NCBI GenBank assembly: GCA_937889395.1
Contig: CALAOW010000181.1
Location: 1 to 37,215 of the forward strand
Length of the DNA: 37,215 bases
Source of the DNA: an uncultured Pseudomonadota bacterium
Lineage (GTDB): Bacteria; Desulfobacterota; Binatia; Binatales; Binataceae
Reading direction: 5' to 3'
Shown here: positions 8,468 to 15,630 of the stretch, one piece after another
Position numbering within the stretch: position 1 is the stretch's first letter
Layout: each line of letters starts with the position of its first letter
Notes under the pieces: generated by a model
What the model was told of the DNA's origin: nothing
The model's input: the letters and a program-made list of their open reading frames with translations, nothing else
Databases searched by the model: none
Program-made: the position numbers and the translations under genes

Positions 8468-8767
8468 ATGCAAACAGCGGTTAGCAGAAATGAATCGAAA
8501 ACAACCGGTAGCCCGGGAGTAGTTTACCGCACGATCTGTCAGAATCCCGGCTGCGGTTTTAAATTCGATCTCAAAATAACGCCTCAAAACGCCAGCCTTC
8601 TCAGCGGTACGATGGCATGTGCGCACTGCAAGCGGCACGGCGGCCAACTGAAATCCCAGGGGCGCATCAGCGAAAAGCTCTTCGCGGCCAAGCTACTGTT
8701 CCGCCCCACCGGGGGCGGGCCGACGCGTGGCGACGAGGACGAAATGGGAGCGGACTCCCGCTATTAA
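8468..8767 (+). CDS. small zinc-ribbon-like protein of unknown function, 99 aa
   Basis: I do not recognise the family. Four cysteines are arranged as C24-x4-C29 (CQNPGC) and C51-x2-C54 (CAHC), about 22 residues apart, which is a treble-clef or zinc-ribbon layout. The C-terminal part is basic and then acidic (GDEDEMGADSRY). It is cytoplasmic by sequence. The start is ATG 8468, preceded at 9 bases by a perfect AGGAGG. An in-frame upstream start at 8408 has no such site. The gene stands alone between a divergent glgC and a hairpin terminator, so it is probably a monocistronic unit. Nucleic-acid or protein binding is a guess from the fold type. Confidence 0.75.
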   Translation: MQTAVSRNESKTTGSPGVVYRTICQNPGCGFKFDLKITPQNASLLSGTMACAHCKRHGGQLKSQGRISEKLFAAKLLFRPTGGGPTRGDEDEMGADSRY

Positions 8768-8830
8768 CCTGGACGCGCGGATCATCTAATCTAGATGGGC
8801 TGTCACTAGATCCGTTGCCTTATCGTTACG

Positions 8831-8864
8831 GCGCGCGCCGTCCGGGAACCCGGACGGCGCGCGC
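8831..8864 (+). terminator. strong GC-rich hairpin, probable bidirectional terminator
   Basis: A perfect 16-bp inverted repeat (8831-8846 with 8849-8864) has only AA between the arms. On the plus strand it is followed by GTTTCTC, a weak T-tract. It lies 63 bases after the zinc-ribbon stop and 33 bases past the GST stop on the other strand, so it can end transcription from both sides. The T-tract is poor, so efficiency is uncertain. Confidence 0.65.
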
Positions 8865-8897
8865 GTTTCTCAGAGGCTTGGTTGGCCAGGATGGCGA

Positions 8898-9539
8898 TCA
8901 GCCGCCCGCGACCGGCACTGCCGCGACGCCCTGCAGATTGCGGATACTCGGCCGCTCCATCATGCGCTTGATCCACGCATCGATGTTGCCGCGGTTGCTG
9001 CCGAGCACGTCGATTCCGATTTCGTTCAGCACCAGCATCCGCGGCGCAAATCCGATGTCGGCGACCGAGAACTCACCGGCGAGAAAACTGTTGCCTTGCA
9101 GTTCATGGTTGAGGTAGTCGAGCACGCGCTCGACCGACTGATGGAGCCGCTGAACGCGATTCTGATCGCGTTCGCCCTCGGGCTTGGAGACTTCGGCGAT
9201 TAGCTGGCCGACCGGCGGCGTGAACGAAGTGTCGGCGAAATCCTCGAACAGCCGCGTCCGCGAGCGCATCGCGCTGGAACCGATTGGCGGCAGCACCGGG
9301 GGCTCGGGATACTCGTCCTCGAGATACTCGTTGATGATCGTCGAATCGTAAATCGTCGTATCGTCATCGACGAGCACGGGCACGTGTCCGAAGGGGTTAA
9401 GCCGCAGAAAGTCGGGCTTGCGATTTTCATGCTGGGCCAGATCCACCGCGACCAGTTCGTAGGTCAGGGCCTTCTCGGCAAGGACGATGCGGACTTTTTG
9501 ACCGTAGGGGCAGGAAAGGAAGTCGTAGAGTTTGATCAT
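8898..9539 (-). CDS. glutathione S-transferase family protein
   Basis: Soluble 213-aa protein with an N-terminal thioredoxin-like GST domain (residues about 1-78): IKLYDFLSCPYGQKVRIVLAEK at the start, NPFGHVPVLVDDD with the cis-proline, and the glutathione gamma-glutamyl-binding TIYDSTIINEYLED. An all-helical GST C-domain follows. The start is ATG 9539, where GAGGA lies about 10 bases upstream, overlapping the rplI stop region. A TTG at 9548 is in frame but sits too close to that site. It is the last gene of the rpsF to rplI run, with a 13-base gap from rplI. The substrate is unknown. Members with SCPYG near residue 10 often act as stringent-starvation-like or isomerase-type GSTs, so detoxification should not be assumed. 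Confidence 0.88.
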   Translation of the reverse strand: MIKLYDFLSCPYGQKVRIVLAEKALTYELVAVDLAQHENRKPDFLRLNPFGHVPVLVDDDTTIYDSTIINEYLEDEYPEPPVLPPIGSSAMRSRTRLFEDFADTSFTPPVGQLIAEVSKPEGERDQNRVQRLHQSVERVLDYLNHELQGNSFLAGEFSVADIGFAPRMLVLNEIGIDVLGSNRGNIDAWIKRMMERPSIRNLQGVAAVPVAGG

Positions 9540-9552
9540 ATCGGGCAAGTCC

Positions 9553-10008
9553 TCATTCGGCTTGCGCCGCGACGGTAATTTTCAAGCTGGCTTCAACCTC
9601 GGAATCGAGCTTGACCGGCACCGTGAATTCTCCGAGCTGCTTGATCGGCTCGGGCAGGTGAATTTTGCGCCGCTCGATATCGAGACCATTCTCGCGGAGC
9701 GCGCGCTCGAGATCGATGTTGGTAACCGAGCCGAAAAGCTTGCCCTCCTCGCCGGCGCGCGCGGTAAGCGTGAGCGCGAGCGCTTCGATCCTGGCCTTGA
9801 CCGCGAGCGCGTCGGTGCGCTTGATCTCGCGCCGGCGCCCGGCGGTCCGCTTCTGATGCTCGAAGGCGCGGAGATTTTTTTGATCCGCCTCGACCGCGAG
9901 CTTGCGCGGCAACAGATAGTTGCGCGCGTAGCCGGCGCGGACCTTGACCACGTCGCCGGTCCTTCCCAGGTTGGGAAGATCCTCGTTGAGTATGACTTGC
10001 ACGTTCAT
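9553..10008 (-). CDS. rplI: 50S ribosomal protein L9
   Basis: 151 aa (the family is about 148-150). The N-terminal MNVQVILNEDLPNLGRTGDVVKVRAGYARNYLLP region is the L9 signature, including the GYARNYLLP rRNA-binding stretch. A long connecting helix and the C-terminal domain (LFGSVTNIDLERAL) follow. It binds 23S rRNA near the L1 stalk base. The start is ATG 10008. It sits downstream of the DUF2232 gene (31-base gap), in the usual order rpsF-ssb/priB-rpsR-(DUF2232)-rplI. Confidence 0.97.
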   Translation of the reverse strand: MNVQVILNEDLPNLGRTGDVVKVRAGYARNYLLPRKLAVEADQKNLRAFEHQKRTAGRRREIKRTDALAVKARIEALALTLTARAGEEGKLFGSVTNIDLERALRENGLDIERRKIHLPEPIKQLGEFTVPVKLDSEVEASLKITVAAQAE

Positions 10009-10039
10009 CGTCTTTGCCGCCTCGTTTCCATCCCCGCGC

Positions 10040-10972
10040 TTAGAAGAAATCGCCCAGGTTGTTCGCTTCCGGGCTGGGGGGCTTGAGCCGCCGGAAGTCG
10101 ATCCACATATCGAAGACGCCCGCGATGCACACGAGCGCTGCCACAAACGGCTGCGCGAACACGACAAAATAAATTATGCCGCGTACGATCGACGGAACTG
10201 AGAGCGACTGAAAATAAAACCCGACAATCGCCAGTCCCTGGCAAAAATACACCGCCGCGATACAGATGAAGCCGTTGAGCGCGATATCGCTTACCGCCGG
10301 GACCGGAATGAACAGCCCGAACCCGCTCGCGAGCAACAGCCACATCAGCCATTCCTTCGACGACCATCGCGAAAGATCGCCGAACAAGCTGTACGTCAGC
10401 CGTTGCGGCCCGGCCCATCGCCAAAACACGCGCAGGTTGAGCAGGATCGAGCTTGCAGCGACCAGCAGCGCGAACGCCGGCGACAGACGCATCGTAAACG
10501 AAATGACGCTGGCTTTCGTATCGGCCGGAAGTGTCGATTGAGTCCCGAGAAGCTTGTAGAACTCCTGCCCGCGCGCCATCCCTTGTGCAAGTTCGTCGTG
10601 AACGGTCTTGATGAGCGCGTCGGGGCCGCCCATAACCACGAGCGCTGCCACCACGGAAGCGGCAACCATCGCGCCTGCGCCAACCGCAGTGATCATCTCG
10701 AAGGAGGAGCGCCGCTCGAGCATGTAGCATACGATCCCGGTGCCGAGCCCGAACGACACCAGGTAGCCGAGACCGGCAAACGGTCCCGCCAGGATCGCTA
10801 CGAATGCGGTCGCAAGCAGGACCGCGATAGTCGCGCGGAGGTTGGGACTGGGACGCCCGACCGCGTAGAGGATGATTGGTGCGGGCGCGAGCATCATCAG
10901 AATCCCGCCGATCATCGGTATCGCGCCGCCGGCGAGGAAGAACGCCCCCGCCAACGCGGCTGCGCGAACCAT
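10040..10972 (-). CDS. DUF2232 (YybS-like) membrane protein
   Basis: Integral membrane protein of about 310 aa with roughly eight hydrophobic segments (for example AAALAGAFFLAGGAIPMIGG at the start and a GFGLFIPVPAVSDIALNGF block). The placement between rpsR and rplI and the overall look match the DUF2232/YybS family, which often lies in this ribosomal operon. Its function is unknown; it has been proposed to be related to energy-coupling S components, which I cannot confirm. I set the start at ATG 10972. A GTG at 10996 is also possible, and neither has a clear Shine-Dalgarno. The frame upstream overlaps rpsR and is not coding there. Confidence 0.8.
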   Translation of the reverse strand: MVRAAALAGAFFLAGGAIPMIGGILMMLAPAPIILYAVGRPSPNLRATIAVLLATAFVAILAGPFAGLGYLVSFGLGTGIVCYMLERRSSFEMITAVGAGAMVAASVVAALVVMGGPDALIKTVHDELAQGMARGQEFYKLLGTQSTLPADTKASVISFTMRLSPAFALLVAASSILLNLRVFWRWAGPQRLTYSLFGDLSRWSSKEWLMWLLLASGFGLFIPVPAVSDIALNGFICIAAVYFCQGLAIVGFYFQSLSVPSIVRGIIYFVVFAQPFVAALVCIAGVFDMWIDFRRLKPPSPEANNLGDFF

Positions 10973-11010
10973 CCCTATAACAGCCTTGCGCGTCACTGGA
11001 TTAAGCCGAG

Positions 11011-11364
11011 CTAGACTCCGAGCGTCGAGAATGGCAGCAGCGCGAGCACGCGAGCACGCTTGATCGCCACCGCAAGTTGGCGCTGATGCTTGGCGCAGTT
11101 GCCCGAGGTTCGGGCAGGGACTATCTTGCCGCCCTCGGTGATGAAACTGCCGAGCGTGCGCACGTCCTTGTAATCGACCTTGAGCGTCTTGTCGGCACAA
11201 AAGCGGCACACCTTACGCCGTCCACCGGGGCGCCCCCGACGCATCCCGCCCCCGCGGCTCTCACCGCCACGTTCGCCCTCTGGGCGTGGGCCGCCGTAGC
11301 GTCCGCCGCCGCCCTCGATCCGCGGCCGGTCGCCGCCTCTTTCAGATCTTTCCTCGTCAGCCAT
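11011..11364 (-). CDS. rpsR: 30S ribosomal protein S18, zinc-type, with Gly/Arg-rich N-terminal extension
   Basis: The conserved S18 core starts near residue 50 ([11 protein letters not shown]) and runs through [43 protein letters not shown]53, C56, C90 and H93 would form a zinc site, as in C+ forms of ribosomal proteins. Residues 1-48 are an unusual Gly/Arg-rich extension with RGG-like repeats, making the protein 117 aa instead of about 75-80. It binds S6 and 16S rRNA in the small subunit platform. It lies between the priB-like and DUF2232 genes in the ribosomal operon. The start is ATG 11364. An internal methionine at residue 41 would give a standard-length protein, so part of the extension might not be translated. 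Confidence 0.95.
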   Translation of the reverse strand: MADEERSERGGDRPRIEGGGGRYGGPRPEGERGGESRGGGMRRGRPGGRRKVCRFCADKTLKVDYKDVRTLGSFITEGGKIVPARTSGNCAKHQRQLAVAIKRARVLALLPFSTLGV

Positions 11365-11406
11365 TTAGATTCCCTGGTAACATTTCCTTGACGAAAGTTT
11401 TAGTAT

Positions 11407-11694
11407 CTATTCACTTCGCTCGATCGACGCAGCTACGACTTCAAACCCGGTGTCTGTCTTCAAGCTGCCCTTCAATGTTCTCATTCTTCCGATCACCTTA
11501 ACCTCGCGGTCTGGCGCCAGGAGCTGTTTTGTCGCCAGCGCGGATTCACCGGTCATCACGATCCCGAGTCTCAGTTCCTCGCCAGGCGCGCCGCAATCAA
11601 CGGTGAAGCGGAGTACGGGCGTGCCTGCCGGGGTGATGCGAACTTCGGGCTGACCGAGCACCCGGCCTTCGATCTCAATCCGGTTCCCTGTCAC
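11407..11694 (-). CDS. PriB/SSB-like OB-fold single-stranded DNA-binding protein
   Basis: A 95-aa OB-fold protein: RIEIEGRVLGQPEVRITPAGTPVLRFTVDCG and a later VIGRMRTLKGSLKTDTGFEV. It resembles PriB (primosomal replication protein N) more than full SSB, being short and lacking an acidic C-terminal tip. It occupies the slot between rpsF and rpsR where beta/gammaproteobacteria keep priB and Firmicutes keep ssb. It starts with GTG 11694, overlapping the end of rpsF by 20 bases, so translation is probably coupled. It likely binds single-stranded DNA or RNA, and a role in replication restart is inferred from PriB. Confidence 0.8.
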   Translation of the reverse strand: MTGNRIEIEGRVLGQPEVRITPAGTPVLRFTVDCGAPGEELRLGIVMTGESALATKQLLAPDREVKVIGRMRTLKGSLKTDTGFEVVAASIERSE

Positions 11695-12166
11695 CTTCGG
11701 GCCCGGCGATTTCCTCGACCGCCGCTTCCATTATTTCTTCGGGAGCGTCGGGCGCTTCCTCAGCCCTCTCCTCGCGCGAGGCCATCAGGGCGGCTGCGCG
11801 CGCTTCCTGGGCAGCCTTGGCCTCGGCGATACGGCGGTTGCGCGCATCGAGTTCCTCGCGCGCCTTGGCCACATCGGCGTCGTCGTCCACCAGCACCGAC
11901 AGGTAGCGCAGGACGATATCGGAGATCCGCAAGTTGCGCTCGACCTCGTTCATCACGGGGCCGGGCGAGACATAGTCCAGACGAACGTAGAAACCGCGGC
12001 GCTCGCCCTTGATTTTGTAGGCGAGTTCGCGCGATCCCCACTCCTCGGTTTCGATCATCTCGCCGGCGCCGGCGGCGATGATACCCTCGTAGCGTTTGAT
12101 GGTTTCCTTGATTTGGGGGTCGCCCGAATCAGGGCGGAGAATAAAAATAGTTTCGTAGCGCCTCAT
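11675..12166 (-). CDS. rpsF: 30S ribosomal protein S6 with acidic/alanine-rich C-terminal tail
   Basis: The N-terminus MRRYETIFILRPD and the WGSRELAYKIKGERRGFYVRLDY block are S6 signatures. The core ends near residue 105, and about 55 further residues form a helical tail rich in Ala, Glu and Arg. The protein is 163 aa and partners S18 on the platform. The start is ATG 12166, with AAGGAGG about 10 bases upstream. It is the first gene of the operon, with a candidate promoter at 12225-12253. Its C-terminal codons overlap the next gene start by 20 bases. Confidence 0.95.
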   Translation of the reverse strand: MRRYETIFILRPDSGDPQIKETIKRYEGIIAAGAGEMIETEEWGSRELAYKIKGERRGFYVRLDYVSPGPVMNEVERNLRISDIVLRYLSVLVDDDADVAKAREELDARNRRIAEAKAAQEARAAALMASREERAEEAPDAPEEIMEAAVEEIAGPEGDREPD

Positions 12167-12224
12167 GCGCTGCACGTCCTCCTTACGGATTTGAGCCCCA
12201 AGTTGGAGCAAGGAGCAATCCCGT

Positions 12225-12253
12225 ACAGTACCATCGCGCGTATTCGCTCTCAA
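12225..12253 (-). promoter_or_regulatory. candidate promoter of the rpsF operon
   Basis: On the minus strand TTGAGA (12253-12248) is followed after 17 bases by TACTGT (12230-12225). That would start RNA near 12218, about 50 bases before the rpsF ATG. The -35 is good and the -10 is weak; the call rests on spacing and position. Confidence 0.35.
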
Positions 12254-12384
12254 GGCTATACGGCAGTTATTTAATAGTCGCGCAGCGCGGCCACAACAGG
12301 AGGGAAGTCTGCTCTTGCCATTGGCGGGCGGTCTGTTAAGACGAAGATGCGGTCGCGCTCAAGCAATTCAGGAGGATCCGTCCA

Positions 12385-13542
12385 GTGGCCAAGTCCAAAA
12401 AGAAGATGAAGAAAGCGCCGCGGCAAGCCCGCAAAGTCGCTCCCAAAACGGCCAAAGGAAAGAAGGCCGCATCCAAAGGCACCAAGCGCGCGCTTGCGGT
12501 GAAGGCTGCGAAACAGCCGACTCCGAAAAAATCCGCCAAGCCCATAGGGCGTCACGCTGCCGAGATCGTGAAAGCTGTGGCGCATTCGCCGAAGATCCCC
12601 AGCTACGATGAACTGCCGGTACGGGCAGGCGCGCCGGCGGGCGCGGCATGGGGCGTGTTCGGCGACGACGACGAAGTCGGAACGATCAACCTGCTGACGC
12701 CCGAGCGCGTGATTGCGGCCGCCGCGTCGATTCGCTCGGGCAAAGTCTTCGCGATGAATCTGCCGATCAACATCCCCGACCCGCCGCTGTTCACGCGCGG
12801 CAAACATACCCACACGGTCAAGATTTTCCCGACCGCGGATTTCGTGCTCGACGACTACCTCGACAACTTCTATCCGCAATCGTCGTCGCAATGGGACGCG
12901 CTCGCTCACGTGAAGCATCCGATCTACGGGGCATACAACGGAATTCCCGACAATCAAATGACCGGGCGCGGCGGGATGCGCCTGGGGATCGACAATCTGG
13001 CGCGGCGCGGAATCGCCGGGCGCGGAGTGCTCGCCGACCTGGCGCGGTATTACGATCGCATCGGCAAGTCGATCGATTTCACCAAGAACAAGTCGATTCC
13101 GCTCGACGACGTGCAGGCCACGCTCGAAGAAGAAGGCGTCGCGATCCGTGCCGGCGACATCCTGCTGATTCGGATCGGATGGACAAAGTTCTACCTGTCG
13201 GCGAGCGAGGAGATTAAGGCGCAGCTGGGGAAGGAGACGGTAGTGCCGGGAATCGAGGCCAGTGAACGCACGGCGCGATGGCTGTGGGACAATCATCTGG
13301 CGGCGGTCGCGTCGGATTCGCCGGCGCTCGAGGCGTTGCCGAAACCCGCGGGCGAGGAAACGGAGTTTCTTCATTTCCGCATGCTGGCGTTCTTCGGGAT
13401 GCCGATAGGCGAGATGTGGAATCTCGAGGCGCTGGCGGAAGATTGCGCCGTTGACGGGCGCTACGATTTCTTCCTCACGTCGGCGCCGCTCAACGTGCCC
13501 GGCGGTATCGGCTCGCCGCCCAACGCGCTGGCGATCAAGTAG
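12385..13542 (+). CDS. cyclase-family (kynurenine formamidase-like) hydrolase with Lys/Ala-rich N-terminal tail
   Basis: 385 aa in two parts. Residues 1-53 are low-complexity: 18 Lys and 3 Arg with Ala, Pro and Ser and no acidic residue, resembling histone H1 or AlgP tails. From about residue 75 the protein matches PF04199 cyclases: DEVGTINLLTPERV, then SSQWDALAHVKH (D171, H175) where canonical members have the HxGTHxDxPxH metal motif, and a C-terminal PLNVPGGIGSPPNA. The family hydrolyses formylkynurenine or related amides and lactones; the substrate here is unknown. The start is GTG 12385 with AGGAGG at 12370-12375, a 9-base spacing. It is divergent from rpsF. The tail might bind nucleic acid or polyanions, which is an inference. 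Confidence 0.85.
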   Translation: MAKSKKKMKKAPRQARKVAPKTAKGKKAASKGTKRALAVKAAKQPTPKKSAKPIGRHAAEIVKAVAHSPKIPSYDELPVRAGAPAGAAWGVFGDDDEVGTINLLTPERVIAAAASIRSGKVFAMNLPINIPDPPLFTRGKHTHTVKIFPTADFVLDDYLDNFYPQSSSQWDALAHVKHPIYGAYNGIPDNQMTGRGGMRLGIDNLARRGIAGRGVLADLARYYDRIGKSIDFTKNKSIPLDDVQATLEEEGVAIRAGDILLIRIGWTKFYLSASEEIKAQLGKETVVPGIEASERTARWLWDNHLAAVASDSPALEALPKPAGEETEFLHFRMLAFFGMPIGEMWNLEALAEDCAVDGRYDFFLTSAPLNVPGGIGSPPNALAIK

Positions 13543-13569
13543 CAGCGGGGCTGGCGGCAGTGTCCTGAT

Positions 13570-13890
13570 TTGTCACCCAAGCGTCTCCCGGTTCCCGCCG
13601 GTCTTCCCGGCGGCATTAACGGCGTGACTTGGTCGGGAACGTTCGCGAGCAGCGCGGCCGGCGCCTCCATAAAATGGAAGTGGGGGGCCGCTGTGTACGA
13701 CACAACCTTCACCGGCTACAACTTGCTCGGAGTCAAGCCGACACACACCAACGCTTGCTTATTTAAAAACTCGGACCATGCCGGAACACCGGAAGACTTG
13801 AAGGGGTTTGCTATCGGCGGCGCCACTGGCGGGGGCGCTGGGAACGTTACTGGTTCGTGGAGTGGCACTGCAACCGCGTGTCGCCCATGA
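13570..13890 (+). pseudogene. probable C-terminal remnant of a secreted protein
   Basis: The frame reads as a plausible protein rich in Gly, Thr, Ser and aromatic residues (KWKWGAAVYDTTFTGYN, LGVKPTHTNACLF, NSDHAGTPEDLKGFAIGGATGG, ending TGSWSGTATACRP). This style is typical of the C-terminal beta-rich part of exported proteins. There is no signal peptide and no ATG, only a TTG at 13570. The base composition is visibly less GC-rich than the neighbours. It lies in the same frame as the cyclase stop (13540-13542) with no further stop between, probably by chance. A short real gene is the alternative. I favour a decayed or truncated gene. Confidence 0.4.
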
Positions 13891-13935
13891 GGATCGCCCT
13901 CTATATCAGGCACTGAGTTGGAAGACAGCGCGGCG

Positions 13936-13969
13936 GGTAGTGATCTAATTGTCAAATTAGATCACTACC
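13936..13969. terminator. perfect 15-bp inverted repeat between convergent genes
   Basis: Arms 13936-13950 and 13955-13969 (GGTAGTGATCTAATT and its complement) are separated by GTCA. It lies 45 bases after the remnant ORF and about 220 bases beyond the DUF1329 stop. No T-tract follows on either strand, so it may be a factor-assisted terminator, a protein site or a leftover of an insertion end rather than a classical terminator. Confidence 0.45.
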
Positions 13970-14190
13970 GCGCGCCGGGCGCTTGGCGCAAACCGCCCTC
14001 GCCGATGACGGCATCACGCATCGAGTGCAGATTGTACGTGGCTGATTGTGCGCTTAGCGGTCGCGGGGTTTTATTGCCTTTCGTCCTGAATGCCTCCCAT
14101 CAATCCGACCAACCCATGTATCGGTAGCTTGCCGCGGCGCGCGTCCTTGGCCAGCGAGGGATCTCGCGCGCGGACGTGCCGGCGGGCTTT

Positions 14191-15489
14191 TCAGTGGCCG
14201 GCTTTGGTTAGCGCTTCGGTCGTGAAGAACTCCTTGTCCGCCGCGCCCATGTTGATGTACCAGCATTCGCGCTCAGGCGTGTCCGGTCCGGGCAGGTAGC
14301 AAGTCGTCGAGACGCCGGATTGCACGTCAACGCTCGAGGCCGCGATATTGAATTCACGCTTGAACGGATAGACCGCAATCCTGGCGTCGGGCACCGGGCG
14401 ATCGCGGTAGGTGAAAAGATAAATCTGCGTCTTCCACAACTCGCCCTTCCGATCGTAGCTGTCCATGTACGGATTGAACCATCCCTCGCCGTCAACGTAC
14501 ACGATCGTCTTCGACTGCAGGATGCCCGTGATTCTTTCCGGACGCGGCGTGACTTCGACTACGTAGAGATGACGCATCTCCCAATCGTCGGGGCATGAGG
14601 TAGCGCCGCCGTCCGTGGAGCATGGATGCGCGGGCGAGTTCCTTGCGTGCGCGCACGCGAGCATGCTGCGCTCGCCCAGGAATTTGAAGTTGTACTCCTG
14701 CGGCTTGGCTCCAAATCCGCCGGCGTGATCGGCGTCCCAGGTCGAAAGTCCCGCCGAGGAACTCAGAATCACTTCGTTCACACGGCGCACGCGCCGCGTT
14801 CCTGCCAGGAATGCCCACGCGTCGTCGGCCTTGTTCGCGTCCCAGTAGCGATAGCGGATGCCGCCGCTGCCGCGATCTTCGGCGGGCGCGAGGGTGGGAT
14901 AGGCGCCCACGCGCACCCAGATACCGCTAGTCTTGAAATCCGGGTCGGCCGGCATCGGCTCGACTTCGGTGCGTCCGATATCGGAATAGCCTGCCAGATG
15001 CCCGGTCTCGGTCAGCTGGATCAGCTGTTGTTGCGCGCCGGGATTTTGCCTCGCCACCTGGCATTCGAAATAGCGCAAATCGAAGTCGTCGGTCGCGATC
15101 GGCTTGAAGTACTGGTTCCACATGATCTTGGTCGCGACGTCGGGATCGTTTGGATCGAGGAGGGGGAACGGCTGCCCGGCGACGTAGCCGAGCAGGTCGC
15201 GATGGTCCGGAGCCAGGCGCACCTGACCCGAGTACTTTTCGGTCGCATCCTGATAAGGCGGCGGCCAATCGACGCGGCTCGGCGCCACGATGTTCATCTG
15301 CATGCCCTTGGAGACCGCGACGAAAGTGCCCGGACTCACCAGCGCGCGGACCTGCTCCGCATTCTTTGGCGTGATAACGTCGCCGGGCTTGACTTGGGCG
15401 TGAGCTGGAGCGAGTGCGAAAGTCACGGCGAAAAAGGCTGCGATAACGGCCAGCAGGGTCGGGACACATGGTCGGCTCGGCTTTTTCAT
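14191..15489 (-). CDS. exported DUF1329 domain protein
   Basis: 432 aa with a clear Sec signal peptide (residues 1-31, KKPSRP then a hydrophobic core, ending APAHAQ). The mature part matches DUF1329: an early VKPGDVITPKNAEQVRALVSPG, a central IRYRYWDANKADDAWAFLAGTRRVRRV and a late YKFLGE-like NFKFLGERSM. The family resembles LolB/LppX-like outer-membrane lipoprotein-sorting folds. In several Gram-negatives it is encoded near DUF1302 and RND genes for uptake or turnover of hydrophobic substrates. No such partner is present here. The start is ATG 15489. A good promoter candidate lies at 15557-15586. The gene appears to stand alone. The function is unproven; periplasmic or outer-membrane location is likely. 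Confidence 0.87.
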   Translation of the reverse strand: MKKPSRPCVPTLLAVIAAFFAVTFALAPAHAQVKPGDVITPKNAEQVRALVSPGTFVAVSKGMQMNIVAPSRVDWPPPYQDATEKYSGQVRLAPDHRDLLGYVAGQPFPLLDPNDPDVATKIMWNQYFKPIATDDFDLRYFECQVARQNPGAQQQLIQLTETGHLAGYSDIGRTEVEPMPADPDFKTSGIWVRVGAYPTLAPAEDRGSGGIRYRYWDANKADDAWAFLAGTRRVRRVNEVILSSSAGLSTWDADHAGGFGAKPQEYNFKFLGERSMLACAHARNSPAHPCSTDGGATSCPDDWEMRHLYVVEVTPRPERITGILQSKTIVYVDGEGWFNPYMDSYDRKGELWKTQIYLFTYRDRPVPDARIAVYPFKREFNIAASSVDVQSGVSTTCYLPGPDTPERECWYINMGAADKEFFTTEALTKAGH

Positions 15490-15556
15490 ATTCTAAAGCA
15501 TCACTTTAACTCGGTCGCGATCTGGCGGCAGCCTTGTGTTCCGGGGTTGACCAACG

Positions 15557-15586
15557 AGTAAACGCCCGCTGCCGGAAGCTTGTCAA
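15557..15586 (-). promoter_or_regulatory. candidate sigma-70-type promoter for the DUF1329 gene
   Basis: On the minus strand a perfect TTGACA (15586-15581) is followed after 18 bases by TTTACT (15562-15557). This predicts RNA starting near 15549 and a leader of about 60 bases before the ATG at 15489. It is one of the clearest promoter-like sequences in the window. Confidence 0.5.
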
Positions 15587-15630
15587 GGAACATTCCGGGG
15601 TCGTAGCCAAAGCCCCGCGGCCTCACAACC

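Larger units (their letters stand above)
13543..14190. other. 650-base gap with a secreted-protein remnant and a long hairpin
   Basis: Between the cyclase and the convergent DUF1329 gene lie one open frame that looks like the C-terminus of a lost gene (13570-13890) and a perfect 15-bp inverted repeat (13936-13969). From 13970 to 14190 I see no gene, no tRNA and no clear terminator. Confidence 0.5.

Noticed and set aside
12271-13374. 367-codon minus-strand frame opposite the cyclase
   Set aside because: It is a shadow of the cyclase, which has a strong ribosome site and conserved motifs.
13543-13572. Stop-codon readthrough fusing the cyclase to the downstream frame
   Set aside because: The frames match, but the intervening codons look noncoding and no readthrough context is evident; coincidence is simpler.
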